Positions 34,664-45,292 are shown, counted from the first letter of the stretch. The stretch: 64,000 nucleotides of DNA from Dyella humicola (GCF_026283945.1 NZ_JAPDPC010000001.1:2790001-2854000), one strand, 5' to 3'. Translations and numbers: made by a program. The notes: generated by a model not told the origin, from the letters alone.

Positions 34664-37600
34664 ATGAATATTTCCCGCCTGTTCATCCTCAGGCCGGTGG
34701 CGACCACGCTATTGATGATCGCGCTGGTGCTGGTGGGTCTCGTCGCGGTGCGCTTCCTGCCAGTGTCCTCCCTGCCCGACGTCGACTACCCGACGATCCA
34801 GGTACAAACCTTTTATCCCGGCGCCAGCCCGACGGTGATGGCGACCACGGTGACTGCGCCACTCGAAGTGCAACTGGGCCAGATCCCCGGCCTGCAGCAG
34901 ATGACCTCGAACAGCTCGGCTGGCGCTTCGGTGATCACCTTGCAGTTCGATCTGTCGCTCAACCTCGACGTCGCCGAGCAGAACGTGCAGGAAGCGATCA
35001 ACGCCGCCAACAGCCTGTTGCCCTCGGGCCTGCCGGCACCGCCAACCTATGCCAAGGTCAATCCGGCCGACCAGCCCATTCTCACGCTGGCGGTCACCTC
35101 GAATTCGATGTCGCTGACGCAATTGCAGGACGTCGCCAACAACCGGCTGGGCGCGAAGATTTCCGAAGTGTCCGGCGTCGGCCTGGTCACCCCGGCGGGC
35201 GGCAATGTTCCTGCCGTGAGAGTGGAGGCCGACCCCAGGAAGCTGGCGGCTTACGGACTCAATATCGACGACCTGCGCTCGTTGATCGCGAACACCAACG
35301 TCAGTCAGCCCAAGGGCAATTTCGATGGCCCGTATCTGAACTACACCATCAACGGTAACGATCAGATCCAGGACCCGGAGGATTACCTCAACACGGTGGT
35401 CGCGTACCAGAACGGAGCGCCCGTCTTCCTGCGCGATGTGGGCCGCGTCACCCGCGCCCCGCAAAACACCGAGCAAGGTGCCTGGTTCAACACGACGCAG
35501 GCCATCGTGCTCAATGTCCAGCGCCAGCCGGGGGCGAACGTGATCGCCACGGTCGACAAGATCATGAAGGAGCTGCCGGAACTGGAGTCCACCTTGCCGG
35601 CGGGGATGAAGGTGCAGGTCGTGTCCGACAGCACGGGCGTGATCCGTGCTTCGGTCACCGACGCGGCTTTCGAGCTGGTGCTGGCCATCGTGCTAGTGGT
35701 GCTGGTGATCTTCGTGTTCCTGCGCAACGTGCCGGCCACGATCATTCCCAGCATCTCGGTACCGGTGTCGCTGATCGGCACGCTGGCGCTGATGTATGAG
35801 CTTAACTACTCGATCGACAACCTCTCGCTGATGGCCTTGATCATCGCCACCGGTTTCGTCGTCGACGATTCGATCGTGATGATCGAGAACATCGTGCGCT
35901 ATCTGGAGGAAGGCCGCACGCCGCTGGAGGCTGCACTGGAAGGCGCCGGGCAGATCGGCTTCACCATTCTCTCACTGACCGTGTCGCTGATCGCCGTGCT
36001 GATCCCACTGCTGTTCATGGGCGGCGTGATCGGGCGCCTGTTCAGCGAGTTTGCGGTGACCTTGGCCATCACCATCGTACTCTCGGGCGTTGTCTCGCTG
36101 ACCCTGGTGCCCATGTTGTGCGCGCGTCTTTTGCGGGCGCAGGCCGATCGTCACCCGAGTCGCTTCGAGCGCGTCAGCGAGGGTTTGTTCAACAAGACCC
36201 TGGATGCTTACAAGCGCGGCCTGAGCTTCGTCATGGCGCGCCAGACGCTGACCCTGATCGTATTCGTCGCCACCCTGGTGCTGACCGTCATCCTGTACGT
36301 GGTCATCCCCAAGGGCCTGTTCCCGGTGCAGGACGTGGGCGTGATCCAGGGCATCAGCATCGCCGACAACTCGGTGTCCTACAGCGCGATGGTGAACCGA
36401 CAACAGGCCTTGGCCGAAGCGATCCTGAAAGATCAGGATGTAACCGGGCTCACGTCGTATGTCGGCATCGACGGCACCAATACCACGCTCAACAACGGCC
36501 GCTTCCTGATCAATCTGAAAGCGATCGACGACCGCTCGTCGACGGCGGCCGAGATTGCCCGGCGTATTCAGGGCGAGGTGACGAACATACCCGGCATCAA
36601 GCTGTACCTGCAGCCGGAACAGGATCTCACCCTCGACACCACGATATCGCCAAACCAGTACCAGTTCGTGCTGCGCGGGCCGAGCCAGCAGGCCTTCATG
36701 CAGTACGTGCCCGAGCTGATCGCACGCATGAAGAACATCAAGTCGATCACCGACGTCACCAGCGATCTCAACAACGATGGCCTGAGCGTCGACGTCGAGG
36801 TCAATCGTCAATTGGCGGCGCGCTTCGGCATTACCGCAGCGACGATCGACAACGCGCTCTATGACGCGCTGGGCCAGCGCATCGTGTCGACCATCTTCAA
36901 CCAGTCCAGCCAGTACCGCGTGATCCTGGTGGCCAAGCCCGAAAGCATGCCGACGGTGGAGTCGCTGGGCGACCTGTACCTGCCCAGCCAGACCAGCAGT
37001 TCGGGCCAGGTGCCGCTCAAGGGCATCGCCACTATCAAGATCACCAAGTCGCCGCTGGTGCTCAGTCATCTGGCGCAGTTTCCGTCGGTGACCATTTCGT
37101 TCAACCTGGCCAAGGATGCGTCCCTGAGCAAGGCCGTCGACGAGGTCAACCAGGCCGAGAAGGCGGTGAACCTGCCCTCGTCCATTACATCCTCGTTCCA
37201 GGGCGCTGCACAGGCCTTCCAGGATTCGCTGTCGAGCGAGGTGTATCTGCTGATCGCCGCCCTGGTCGCCGTGTATATCGTGCTCGGCGTACTGTACGAA
37301 AGCTTCATCCATCCGCTGACCATTCTCTCGACCTTGCCTTCGGCCGGCATTGGTGCCCTGCTGGCCTTGATGATCGCGGGCAGCGACCTGGATGTGATCG
37401 GCATCATCGGCATCGTGCTGTTGATCGGCATCGTCAAGAAGAACGCGATCATGATCGTGGACTTCGCCCTCGAGGCCGAGCGCGACCACGGCAAGCCACC
37501 GGACGAAGCCATCTTCGAGGCCTCGCTGCTGCGCTTCCGCCCGATCCTGATGACCACGCTGGCGGCGATGCTGGGCGCGCTGCCGATGCTGTTGGGCACC

Positions 37601-37771
37601 GGGACCGGTTCGGAGCTGCGCCGCCCGCTGGGCCTGGCCATCATTGGCGGCCTGGCGCTGAGCCAGATGCTGACCCTGTTCACCACGCCGGTGATCTACC
37701 TGTTCTTTGATCGGCTTGCGCAGCGCTTCCGCCGCAAGGATCCCGAGCAGGCTGCCGAGCCCGTGCCGTGA
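34664..37771 (+). CDS. mdtB: RND efflux transporter subunit, MdtB type
   Basis: A 1035-residue 12-helix proton-driven transporter of the HAE1 family. Proton relay Asp residues are D401-D402 in FVVDDSIVMIENI (helix 4); signature helices LRPVATTLLMIALVLVGLVAVRFLP at the N-terminus and GSELRRPLGLAIIGGLALSQ near the end. MdtB forms a heterotrimer with MdtC, in which MdtB moves protons and MdtC the substrates (bile salts, novobiocin and others, from E. coli). The 19-bp gap to mdtA and GTGA overlap with mdtC indicate one transcript. Confidence 0.93.
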   Translation: MNISRLFILRPVATTLLMIALVLVGLVAVRFLPVSSLPDVDYPTIQVQTFYPGASPTVMATTVTAPLEVQLGQIPGLQQMTSNSSAGASVITLQFDLSLNLDVAEQNVQEAINAANSLLPSGLPAPPTYAKVNPADQPILTLAVTSNSMSLTQLQDVANNRLGAKISEVSGVGLVTPAGGNVPAVRVEADPRKLAAYGLNIDDLRSLIANTNVSQPKGNFDGPYLNYTINGNDQIQDPEDYLNTVVAYQNGAPVFLRDVGRVTRAPQNTEQGAWFNTTQAIVLNVQRQPGANVIATVDKIMKELPELESTLPAGMKVQVVSDSTGVIRASVTDAAFELVLAIVLVVLVIFVFLRNVPATIIPSISVPVSLIGTLALMYELNYSIDNLSLMALIIATGFVVDDSIVMIENIVRYLEEGRTPLEAALEGAGQIGFTILSLTVSLIAVLIPLLFMGGVIGRLFSEFAVTLAITIVLSGVVSLTLVPMLCARLLRAQADRHPSRFERVSEGLFNKTLDAYKRGLSFVMARQTLTLIVFVATLVLTVILYVVIPKGLFPVQDVGVIQGISIADNSVSYSAMVNRQQALAEAILKDQDVTGLTSYVGIDGTNTTLNNGRFLINLKAIDDRSSTAAEIARRIQGEVTNIPGIKLYLQPEQDLTLDTTISPNQYQFVLRGPSQQAFMQYVPELIARMKNIKSITDVTSDLNNDGLSVDVEVNRQLAARFGITAATIDNALYDALGQRIVSTIFNQSSQYRVILVAKPESMPTVESLGDLYLPSQTSSSGQVPLKGIATIKITKSPLVLSHLAQFPSVTISFNLAKDASLSKAVDEVNQAEKAVNLPSSITSSFQGAAQAFQDSLSSEVYLLIAALVAVYIVLGVLYESFIHPLTILSTLPSAGIGALLALMIAGSDLDVIGIIGIVLLIGIVKKNAIMIVDFALEAERDHGKPPDEAIFEASLLRFRPILMTTLAAMLGALPMLLGTGTGSELRRPLGLAIIGGLALSQMLTLFTTPVIYLFFDRLAQRFRRKDPEQAAEPVP

Positions 37772-40700
37772 GCATCCCCGGGCTCTTCATCAAGCGACCG
37801 GTGGCCACCACCTTGCTGGCGGTCGCGATCCTGCTGTCCGGTTTGCTGGCGTATTTCCGGCTACCGGTGGCGCCGCTGCCGAACATCACGTTTCCGGTCA
37901 TCGTGGTGCAGGCGAATCTGGCCGGCGCCAGCCCCAACATCATGGCCGCGACGGTGGCCGCGCCGCTGGAGCGGCGCCTGGGCACCATCGCCGACGTTAC
38001 CGAACTGACCTCGCAGAGTTCGGTCGGCAGCTCGCAGATCGTCGTGCAGTTTGGCTTGAACCGGGATATCAATGGCGCGGCGCGCGACGTCCAGGCCGCC
38101 ATCCAGGCCGCGCGTGCGGACTTGCCCACCACCCTGCGCAACAACCCCAGCTATCGCGAGTACAACCCGGCGGACTCGCCGATCATGGTGCTGGCACTGA
38201 CCTCCAAGACGCTGACGCGGGCGCAGCTGTACGACTCGGCCGATTCGGTGATCCAGCAGCAGCTGTCGCAGGTCGACGGCGTGGGCCAGATCACCCTCGG
38301 TGGCAGCGCGCTGCCCTCGGTGCGCGTCGAACTGGAGCCCGATCAGCTCAATAGCTACGGCATCGGGCTGGAAGATGTCCGCGCCGCCATCAGTTCCGCC
38401 AATGCCGATAGCGCCAAGGGCCACATCGATGAAAACGGCCAGCGCTTCGAAGTGCTGTCCAACGACCAGATCAACAAGGCCGCACCCTACCGCGACCTGG
38501 TGGTGGCTTACCGCAACGGTGCGCCGGTACTGCTTCGCGACGTCGCCAACGTGCTCGACTCGGCGGAAAACATCCGCAACGCCGGCCTCTACGACGGCAA
38601 GGACGCGGTGCTGGTCATCGTCTATCCGCTGCCGGGCGGCAACATCGTCAAGACCGTCGCGCAGATCCGCAAGGTACTGCCGTCGATCGAGGCGACCCTG
38701 CCGCGCAATGTGCATATCGGCATTGCCCTGGACCGCTCCCAATCGGTGAATGCGGCGGTGAACGATACCGAGCGCACCTTGTTCATCGCGGTGCTGCTGG
38801 TGATCGGCGTGGTCTATATCTTCCTGCAGTCACCGCGGGCGATCCTGGTGCCGGCGGTGGCGCTGCCGCTGTCGATTGTCGGCACCTTCGGGCCGATGTA
38901 CCTGCTCGGCTACAGCATCGACAATCTCTCGCTGATGGCGCTGACCATCGGCACCGGTTTCGTCGTCGACGATGCGGTGGTGGTGCTGGAGAACATCGTG
39001 CGCCACGTCGAGTCGGGCATGGACGTGCGCGAAGCTGCCTTGCGCGGCAGCGCCGAGGTCAGCTTCACGGTGATCTCGATGAGCCTGTCCCTGATCGCGG
39101 TGTTCCTGCCGATCCTGTTGATGCCGGGCATCGTCGGCCTGCTGTTCCACGAATTCGCGGTGACGCTGTCGATCGCGATCCTGTTGTCGCTGGTGATCTC
39201 GCTGACCGTCACGCCGACCATGGCGGCCTATGTACTCAACCGCCGCACCCTGCATTCGAGGGCGCGCTGGGCCCTGTGGTACGAGCGCCAGTTCGAGCAC
39301 TTCAAAAGCGCCTACGCCCGCTCGCTCAGCGCCGTGCTCGATCACGCCATGCTGGTGGGCTTGACCCTGATCGGCCTGATCGTGCTCAACGTCTTCCTGA
39401 TCAAGCTGGTGCCTTCCACGTTCTTTCCGGAACAGGACAACGGCATCCTGATCGGCCAGATCATCGCGGACCAGAGCATTTCGTTCCAGGCGATGGAAAA
39501 AAAGCTCGCGCAACTGCAGGCGATCGTGCAGAAAGACCCCGGCGTCGAATCCGTAGCGGGCTTCACCGGCGGTCGCGCACTCAACACCGCCAACGTATTC
39601 ATCGAGCTCAAGCCGCTGTCCCAACGCAAGCTCTCGGCGGCGCAAGTGGTGGATCGACTACGTCCCAAGCTCAATGCGGTTTCAGGCGCCAAGCTGTTCC
39701 TGCAGGCCGCACAGGATTTGCATATTGGCGGACGACAGTCGGCGTCCGAATACCAGTACACGTTGACCAGCGACGATCCGGAGGCGCTGTTTTTTTGGGT
39801 ACCGCGACTGGTCACCGAGCTGGGCAAGTATCACACCCAGATGACGGATGTGAATTCGGACCTGCAGCAGAACGGCCTGCAGATTTTCGTCAACATCGAT
39901 CGCGCCACCGCGTCGCGCTACGGCTTTGTGCCGAACCAGATCGACGCCGTGCTCTACGACGCCTTCGGCCAACGTACCGTTTCGACGGTCTACAACCAGC
40001 TCAACCAGTATTTCGTCGTGATGGAGGTGGCGCCGAAGTACTGGCAGTACCCGCAGATGCTCGACCGCATTCGCTTCAGCGCAGCGGCAGGCAATGCGAG
40101 CGGCACGCAGCAGACGCAGTTGTCGAGTGCGCTGGTGAAGCCGGTCACCACCGTGACGGCGGTGAGCACGTCATCGGGTTCCGCGTCGAACACCAATGCA
40201 CGCAATGCCGATGCGGAGGCGAACCAGCTCACCAATGCCATCTCCAATTCGAAGGGCGGCAGCTCCAGCGGCAGTGCAGACAGTACGGCGCCCGAAACGA
40301 TGGTGCCGTTCCCCGCGCTGGCGAGCTATGTCAGCAACCACACCGCGACCCAGGTCAGCCACCAAGGCGGCCTGGTGGCTGCCACCATCTCCTTCAACCT
40401 GCCGCCGGGCGGTTCGTTGAGCAGTGCGCTCGCGGCGATCGAGCAGGCATCGCAAGAATTGGGCCTGCCGGCTTCCATCCACGGCAGTTCCGCCGGTGCC
40501 GCCCAGGTGTACGCACAATCCATGTCGACCATGCCCCTGCTGATACTCGCGGCACTGGCCGCGGTCTACATCGTGCTCGGCATTCTCTACGAGAACACGG
40601 TCCACCCGATCACCATCCTGTCCACCCTGCCCTCGGCGGGTATCGGCGCCACCCTGGCCTTGCTGATCTTCGGCACGCCATTTTCAGTGATCGCAATGAT

Positions 40701-41073
40701 CGGCATCATCCTGCTGATCGGTATCGTCAAGAAGAACGCCATCATGATGATCGACGTCGCCATCCACCTTCAGCGTGATGACGGGCTGGCGCCACAGGAG
40801 GCGATCCACCAGGCCGCCGTGATACGCCTGCGCCCGATCATGATGACCACGGCGGCCGCCGTCCTTGGCGCGGTGCCCCTGGCCGTCGGCATTGGCCAGG
40901 GCGCCTCGCTGCGGCAACCGCTGGGCATCACCGTCATGGGTGGCCTGATTCTCAGCCAGGTTTTCACGCTGTACACCACGCCGGTGATTTACCTCTATCT
41001 CGACCGCCTGCGCGCCAGACTCGCCACGTGGTCGGAAAGCCTGCCGTGGAACCGATCAGACGCGAGTGCATGA
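37768..41073 (+). CDS. mdtC: RND efflux transporter subunit, MdtC type, with inserted low-complexity segment
   Basis: An 1101-residue HAE1 transporter, starting with GTG inside the mdtB stop. Helix 4 carries FVVDDAVVVLENIVRH. E. coli MdtC has 1025 residues; the excess lies mainly between about residues 775 and 842, a Ser/Thr/Asn/Ala-rich stretch (for example TAVSTSSGSASNTNARNADA) inside the second periplasmic porter/docking region. The reading frame resumes normal sequence at PFPALASYVSNHT. The insertion should be flexible and exposed to the periplasm. The rest, including the C-terminal helices, is regular, so the gene looks functional. Confidence 0.92.
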   Translation: MSIPGLFIKRPVATTLLAVAILLSGLLAYFRLPVAPLPNITFPVIVVQANLAGASPNIMAATVAAPLERRLGTIADVTELTSQSSVGSSQIVVQFGLNRDINGAARDVQAAIQAARADLPTTLRNNPSYREYNPADSPIMVLALTSKTLTRAQLYDSADSVIQQQLSQVDGVGQITLGGSALPSVRVELEPDQLNSYGIGLEDVRAAISSANADSAKGHIDENGQRFEVLSNDQINKAAPYRDLVVAYRNGAPVLLRDVANVLDSAENIRNAGLYDGKDAVLVIVYPLPGGNIVKTVAQIRKVLPSIEATLPRNVHIGIALDRSQSVNAAVNDTERTLFIAVLLVIGVVYIFLQSPRAILVPAVALPLSIVGTFGPMYLLGYSIDNLSLMALTIGTGFVVDDAVVVLENIVRHVESGMDVREAALRGSAEVSFTVISMSLSLIAVFLPILLMPGIVGLLFHEFAVTLSIAILLSLVISLTVTPTMAAYVLNRRTLHSRARWALWYERQFEHFKSAYARSLSAVLDHAMLVGLTLIGLIVLNVFLIKLVPSTFFPEQDNGILIGQIIADQSISFQAMEKKLAQLQAIVQKDPGVESVAGFTGGRALNTANVFIELKPLSQRKLSAAQVVDRLRPKLNAVSGAKLFLQAAQDLHIGGRQSASEYQYTLTSDDPEALFFWVPRLVTELGKYHTQMTDVNSDLQQNGLQIFVNIDRATASRYGFVPNQIDAVLYDAFGQRTVSTVYNQLNQYFVVMEVAPKYWQYPQMLDRIRFSAAAGNASGTQQTQLSSALVKPVTTVTAVSTSSGSASNTNARNADAEANQLTNAISNSKGGSSSGSADSTAPETMVPFPALASYVSNHTATQVSHQGGLVAATISFNLPPGGSLSSALAAIEQASQELGLPASIHGSSAGAAQVYAQSMSTMPLLILAALAAVYIVLGILYENTVHPITILSTLPSAGIGATLALLIFGTPFSVIAMIGIILLIGIVKKNAIMMIDVAIHLQRDDGLAPQEAIHQAAVIRLRPIMMTTAAAVLGAVPLAVGIGQGASLRQPLGITVMGGLILSQVFTLYTTPVIYLYLDRLRARLATWSESLPWNRSDASA

Positions 41074-42524
41074 CCATGAAGATCCCACGCAAAACGCTGG
41101 CCGCCTCGATGACGCTGTTGCTCGGCGGCTGCATGGTTGGCCCGGACTACCATCGCCCTCAGGTGACCGTGCCCATTCAATACAAGGAGCTGCCCGGCTG
41201 GACCGCCGCCGCACCGGCGGAAGACCTGCCCAAGGGCGCCTGGTGGACCGCTTTCAACGATCCGCTGCTCGACCAGCTCGAGCCGATGGTGTCGGTCTCC
41301 AACCAGACCGTGCGCGCGGATTACGCGAACTACCAGGCGGCGCTGGCGGAAGTCCAGGTGGCCCGCAGCGCCCTGTTCCCCAACATCGGCATTACCGGTC
41401 AAGTCACCCGGGACCGCGTGCCCACCACCAATGCCGGCAGCGCCGCCGAGCATATCCGGCAGGTGACGTCGTCAGGCTCGCTCGAAGGCAATGTCAGTTG
41501 GGCACCCGATTTTTGGGGCAAGGTCCGCCGCACCGTCGAGGAGAACAAGGCGAACGCCCAGGCCAGCGAGGCGACCCTTGCTAACGCGACGTTGTCGGAG
41601 CGGACCGCGCTGGCCACGGCTGTGATCGACCTGCGCGTGACCGACGCCAATATCGACCTGCTGCAGAAGACCGTCGCCGCGTACCAGGAGTCCCTGCGCG
41701 TGGTAAGCAATCAGGACAAGGCCGGCACCATCGCTCCGTCCAACGTGATTACCGCACGAACGCAGCTGGAGAACGCGCAAGCCAGCCTGATCGCGCTAGG
41801 TGTCGCCCGCGCACAGGATGCTCACGCGATTGCGGTGCTGGTCGGCAAGAATCCCGAAGATCTGGACATTCCGCACAGCATCAGCCTGCCGGCGCTGCCG
41901 TCGGTTCCGTCGGGCGTGCCTTCCACCCTGCTAGAACGTCGACCGGATATCGCCGTGGCCGAGCGCCAGATGGCCGCGCAGAACGCCGCCATCGGCGTCG
42001 CCATCGCGGCCTACTACCCGAACATCTCGCTGTCCGGCACGGACGGCTTCTCGCAATCGCCGCTGGCCGGTTTGCTGCATATCGCCAACCGCGTGTGGTC
42101 CTTGGGTGCCAGCGCCACGGAAACGCTGTTCGACGCCGGCGCGCGCCATGGCGAGGTCGCCGCCGCCGAGGCGACCTACGATGCCGCCGTCGCCAACTAT
42201 CGCGGCACCGTGCTGACCGCCTTCCGCAACGTCGAGGACGATCTTGCCGGCTCGAGCATCCTCGCCCAGCAGGCCCAGGTATTGGATGCCGCCGTGCACG
42301 ATGCCACCCGCGGCGCCGAGATCGCCTTCAACGAATACCGGGCGGGCACCGTCGACTACACCACCGTGGCCACGGCCCAGACGACCCAGCTGAGCACGCA
42401 ACAGACCGCGCTGAACGTGCAGCAGCAACGCCTGCTCAATGCGGTGTCCCTGATTGGCGATCTGGGCGGCGGCTGGTCGGCCAGCGAACTGGGCGACGCG
42501 AAACAGGCGACGGCCAAGCGCTGA
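41070..42524 (+). CDS. RND efflux outer-membrane lipoprotein (NodT/OprM type)
   Basis: A 484-residue TolC-like channel subunit. Signal peptide and lipobox LLGGC put the acylated Cys at 21; next comes MVGPDYHRP, the conserved start of NodT-type channels (Gly-Pro-Asp-Tyr). Two repeats of long helices follow, with LLERRPDIAVAERQMAAQNA and the EYRAGTVDYTTVATAQ motif. ATGA overlap with mdtC makes it the last gene of mdtABC-opr. This completes a tripartite pump, and the channel could also serve the second RND pump, which has none of its own. Confidence 0.92.
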   Translation: MTMKIPRKTLAASMTLLLGGCMVGPDYHRPQVTVPIQYKELPGWTAAAPAEDLPKGAWWTAFNDPLLDQLEPMVSVSNQTVRADYANYQAALAEVQVARSALFPNIGITGQVTRDRVPTTNAGSAAEHIRQVTSSGSLEGNVSWAPDFWGKVRRTVEENKANAQASEATLANATLSERTALATAVIDLRVTDANIDLLQKTVAAYQESLRVVSNQDKAGTIAPSNVITARTQLENAQASLIALGVARAQDAHAIAVLVGKNPEDLDIPHSISLPALPSVPSGVPSTLLERRPDIAVAERQMAAQNAAIGVAIAAYYPNISLSGTDGFSQSPLAGLLHIANRVWSLGASATETLFDAGARHGEVAAAEATYDAAVANYRGTVLTAFRNVEDDLAGSSILAQQAQVLDAAVHDATRGAEIAFNEYRAGTVDYTTVATAQTTQLSTQQTALNVQQQRLLNAVSLIGDLGGGWSASELGDAKQATAKR

Positions 42525-42598
42525 ACATCTGGACTCGGCCTATGGCGTGCGTGCAACGCGCTTGGCACACTGCGCTTCTTTCCCCGCGCGATCGACCG

Positions 42599-43474
42599 AT
42601 GCCCGCTCACCTTGAACTCTCACCCATCGTCGCCGGCCTTTGGCGCATCACCAGCTGGCAGCTCAGCGTGGCCGAACGGGTGCGCTGGATCGAGCAGGCG
42701 CTGGAGTTGGGCATCACCACGTTCGACCATGCGGATATCTATGGCGACTATCGCGCCGAGGCAGCCTTCGGCGACGCATTGAAGGCGGCGCCGGCACTGC
42801 GCGCGCAAATGCAGCTGGTCAGCAAGTGCGGCATACGCCTGCGTTCCGCCGAGCATCCTTATCGCATCAACTACTACGACAGCTCGACAGCGTATGTGCG
42901 CAGCCAAGTGGAGCAGTCGTTGCGCAAGCTGCAGACGGAGCAGTTGGATCTGGTCCTGATCCATCGCCCCGACTACCTGATGGATGCCACCGCGCTGGCT
43001 GATACGTTCGCCGCACTGACCCGCGAGGGCAAAGTGGCGCACTGGGGCGTTTCCAACTTCACGGCAAGTCAGTTTGCACTGTTGCATCAACAACACCCGC
43101 TGCTGACCAACCAGGTCGAACTGTCCCCCTTGAAGATGGACGCGCTGGACGACGGCGCGCTCGACCAGGCACAACAACTTGGCCTGCGCCCGATGATCTG
43201 GTCGCCGCTGGGTGGTGGTCACCTGTTCACTGGCGAGGACGAACAGGCCGTGCGCCTGCGCGCCGAGATGACCGCGATAGCGAACCGCTATGGCGTCAGC
43301 CTGGGCACGCTCGCCTTCGCCTGGGTACTGCGCCATCCATCACGCCCGCACCCCATCACCGGCACCGGTCGCATCGAAGGCCTGCGCGACGCCGTCGCCG
43401 CACTGGACGTGCAGCTCGATGCGCAAGACTGGTATGCGATCTGGACGGCGAGCAAGGGGCATTCGGTGCCCTGA
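42599..43474 (+). CDS. Aldo/keto reductase (YdhF-like)
   Basis: A 291-residue NADPH-dependent oxidoreductase with TIM-barrel motifs: Asp and Tyr in GITTFDHADIYGDY (catalytic D and Y), the Lys in VSKCGI, the active-site His in LVLIHRPDYLM, and the cofactor region MIWSPLGGGHLF with GTGRIEGLRDAV near the end. It resembles E. coli YdhF rather than a substrate-known reductase. The start is set by similarity (LSPIVAGLWR); no strong ribosome-binding site is visible. It lies 74 bp after the efflux operon and may share its transcript. Confidence 0.88.
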   Translation: MPAHLELSPIVAGLWRITSWQLSVAERVRWIEQALELGITTFDHADIYGDYRAEAAFGDALKAAPALRAQMQLVSKCGIRLRSAEHPYRINYYDSSTAYVRSQVEQSLRKLQTEQLDLVLIHRPDYLMDATALADTFAALTREGKVAHWGVSNFTASQFALLHQQHPLLTNQVELSPLKMDALDDGALDQAQQLGLRPMIWSPLGGGHLFTGEDEQAVRLRAEMTAIANRYGVSLGTLAFAWVLRHPSRPHPITGTGRIEGLRDAVAALDVQLDAQDWYAIWTASKGHSVP

Positions 43475-43502
43475 GCCACGATGCTCCGTGTAGGAGCCCG
43501 GT

Positions 43503-44432
43503 TTAGCGATTGCTCACGCCGTGCGGCACATGGCCCGTGGCCACATGTTTGCGTGCCGATTCCACGTTGGCCGGCGAATCGTCGAAGAAAATGTCGGCGC
43601 CAAAGGCGTCGAGGAACGGCCCCTTGTCGCGTCCACCGAGGAACAGCGCCTCGTCGATACGCACGCCCCAGCGGCGCAGGGTGAGAATCACGCGTTTGTG
43701 GGCAGGCGCGGAACGCGCCGTGACCAGCGCGGTGCGGATGGGCGAGTCCTCCGCGGGAAACGCAGCCTGCAGGCGATGCACGGCGGTGAGGAAACCGCGG
43801 AACGGCCCTACCGACAGCGGCTGGTCGGCCAACTCGTGCTCGCTGCGATGGAACGCTTCCAGCCCTTCCTCGCGCGACACCCGCTCGCCTTCATCACCAA
43901 AGATCACGGCGTCACCGTCGAAGGCGATGCGCAGCTGCTCGGTGGCTCGCGGCGGCGCGGTGGACGGCAGGATGGTGGCGGCGGCCACGCCAGCGGCAAG
44001 TGCACGACCCACGTCCTCCGCATTGGCGGAAAGGAACAGGTCGGTCTTGAACGGGGCGATATAGTCCGACGTCGGCGCCCCACTGGTGAACGCAGCGCGA
44101 CTGATCTCCAGCCCGTAATGCTGGATCGCATTGAAGATGCGCAGGCCCGTGTCGCCGGAGTTGCGCGACAGCAGGATCACCTCGACCGGCGGCACATCCC
44201 CCGCCAGCTTGTTGAGGTCGAGCAGTTTCTGCACCAGCGGAAACGCCACGCCAGGCTTCAAGATCTCGTTCTCATGCTCGATCTGGAATGAGCGATAGGC
44301 GTCCAGCCCGTCACGCTCGAACAGCGCGTGACTATCACCCAGGTCGAACAGGGCGCGCGAGGAAATCGCCACCACCAACCGGTTATCGCCGGCTGAGGAA
44401 GGGTCGTGGGCGTCTTGAGTGGCGCGGGTCAT
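43503..44432 (-). CDS. Cytosolic 5'-nucleotidase (PF06189-type)
   Basis: A 309-residue protein with the pattern of the bacterial 5-nucleotidase family: an early VVAISSRALFDL, HENEILKPGVAFPLVQKLL, RNSGDTGLRIFNAIQHYGLEISRAAFTSG in parts, then IAFDGDAVIFGDEGE and DIFFDDSPANVE, which would supply acidic Mg-binding groups of a HAD-like fold. Such enzymes remove phosphate from nucleoside monophosphates. The start (MTRATQDAH) was chosen because upstream sequence is not conserved. It lies 49 bp downstream of nadK on the same strand, so they are likely cotranscribed. Confidence 0.85.
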   Translation of the reverse strand: MTRATQDAHDPSSAGDNRLVVAISSRALFDLGDSHALFERDGLDAYRSFQIEHENEILKPGVAFPLVQKLLDLNKLAGDVPPVEVILLSRNSGDTGLRIFNAIQHYGLEISRAAFTSGAPTSDYIAPFKTDLFLSANAEDVGRALAAGVAAATILPSTAPPRATEQLRIAFDGDAVIFGDEGERVSREEGLEAFHRSEHELADQPLSVGPFRGFLTAVHRLQAAFPAEDSPIRTALVTARSAPAHKRVILTLRRWGVRIDEALFLGGRDKGPFLDAFGADIFFDDSPANVESARKHVATGHVPHGVSNR

Positions 44433-44481
44433 GATCACCAATCTAGCGCAAACAGGTGGCGATGAGTGCTTCGAATGACCG

Positions 44482-45255
44482 TCAATCCGGCGCGAACTGC
44501 TCATCCAGAATACGCTGCTCCAGATTGTGCTCGGGGTCGAACAGCAGTCGTACACCGTGGCCCGCTGACTGACGGATCTCGACCTCGCGAACGTCGCGCA
44601 CTTCGTGGAAATCGGCGGTGGCGCTCACCGGTCGCTTGCCCGGATCGAGAATGCGCAAGGTAACGAGCGTGCGATGCGGCAGGATGGCGCCGCGCCAGCG
44701 ACGCGGCCGGAACGGGCTGATCGGCGTCAGCGCCAGCACATTGGCATCCAGTGGCAGGATCGGACCATGTGCCGAGAGGTTGTAGGCAGTGGAGCCGGCC
44801 GGCGTGGAAACCAGGATGCCATCGCACACCAGGGTGGTGAGTTTCACCGTGTCGTTGAGCTTCACTTCCAGATGCGCTGCCTGGTTGCTCTGGCGCAACA
44901 GCGACACCTCGTTGAACGCCAACGCGTGATGCACCTGCCCTTCGGCATCGGTGGTGCGCATTTCCAGGGGATACAGAACGGCGGCGTGTGCGCGCTCGAT
45001 GCGCGCATCCAGGTCGTCGATCCGATGCTTGTTCATGAGGAAGCCGACACGACCGAGCTTCATGCCATAGACGGGCGCCGGAAGGGCACGATAGGTATGC
45101 AACGTGCGCAGCATGAAACCATCGCCACCCAGCGCGACGATCACATCGGCCTGCTCCGGAGCCAGGTCGCCGTAGCGCTCGGTGAGCTTGCGCCGGGCTT
45201 GCTGGGCAACATTGGTACCGCTGGCGACAAAGGCAAAGCGCATAGGGCCGGACAT
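44482..45255 (-). CDS. nadK: NAD kinase
   Basis: A 257-residue enzyme that phosphorylates NAD to NADP. The ATP-NAD kinase motif GGDG is at 43-46 ([14 protein letters not shown]); [10 protein letters not shown] and the Gly-rich [21 protein letters not shown] follow, as in all NadK proteins. Family length is usually 260-300, so it is compact but complete. It is downstream of the NAD-glutamate dehydrogenase gene and upstream of the 5'-nucleotidase gene, all on the same strand, a grouping around NAD(P) use. Confidence 0.93.
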   Translation of the reverse strand: MSGPMRFAFVASGTNVAQQARRKLTERYGDLAPEQADVIVALGGDGFMLRTLHTYRALPAPVYGMKLGRVGFLMNKHRIDDLDARIERAHAAVLYPLEMRTTDAEGQVHHALAFNEVSLLRQSNQAAHLEVKLNDTVKLTTLVCDGILVSTPAGSTAYNLSAHGPILPLDANVLALTPISPFRPRRWRGAILPHRTLVTLRILDPGKRPVSATADFHEVRDVREVEIRQSAGHGVRLLFDPEHNLEQRILDEQFAPD

Positions 45256-45292
45256 CAGTCAGGTAGCGAGGGCTTCAGTTGAGCGTAGATGG

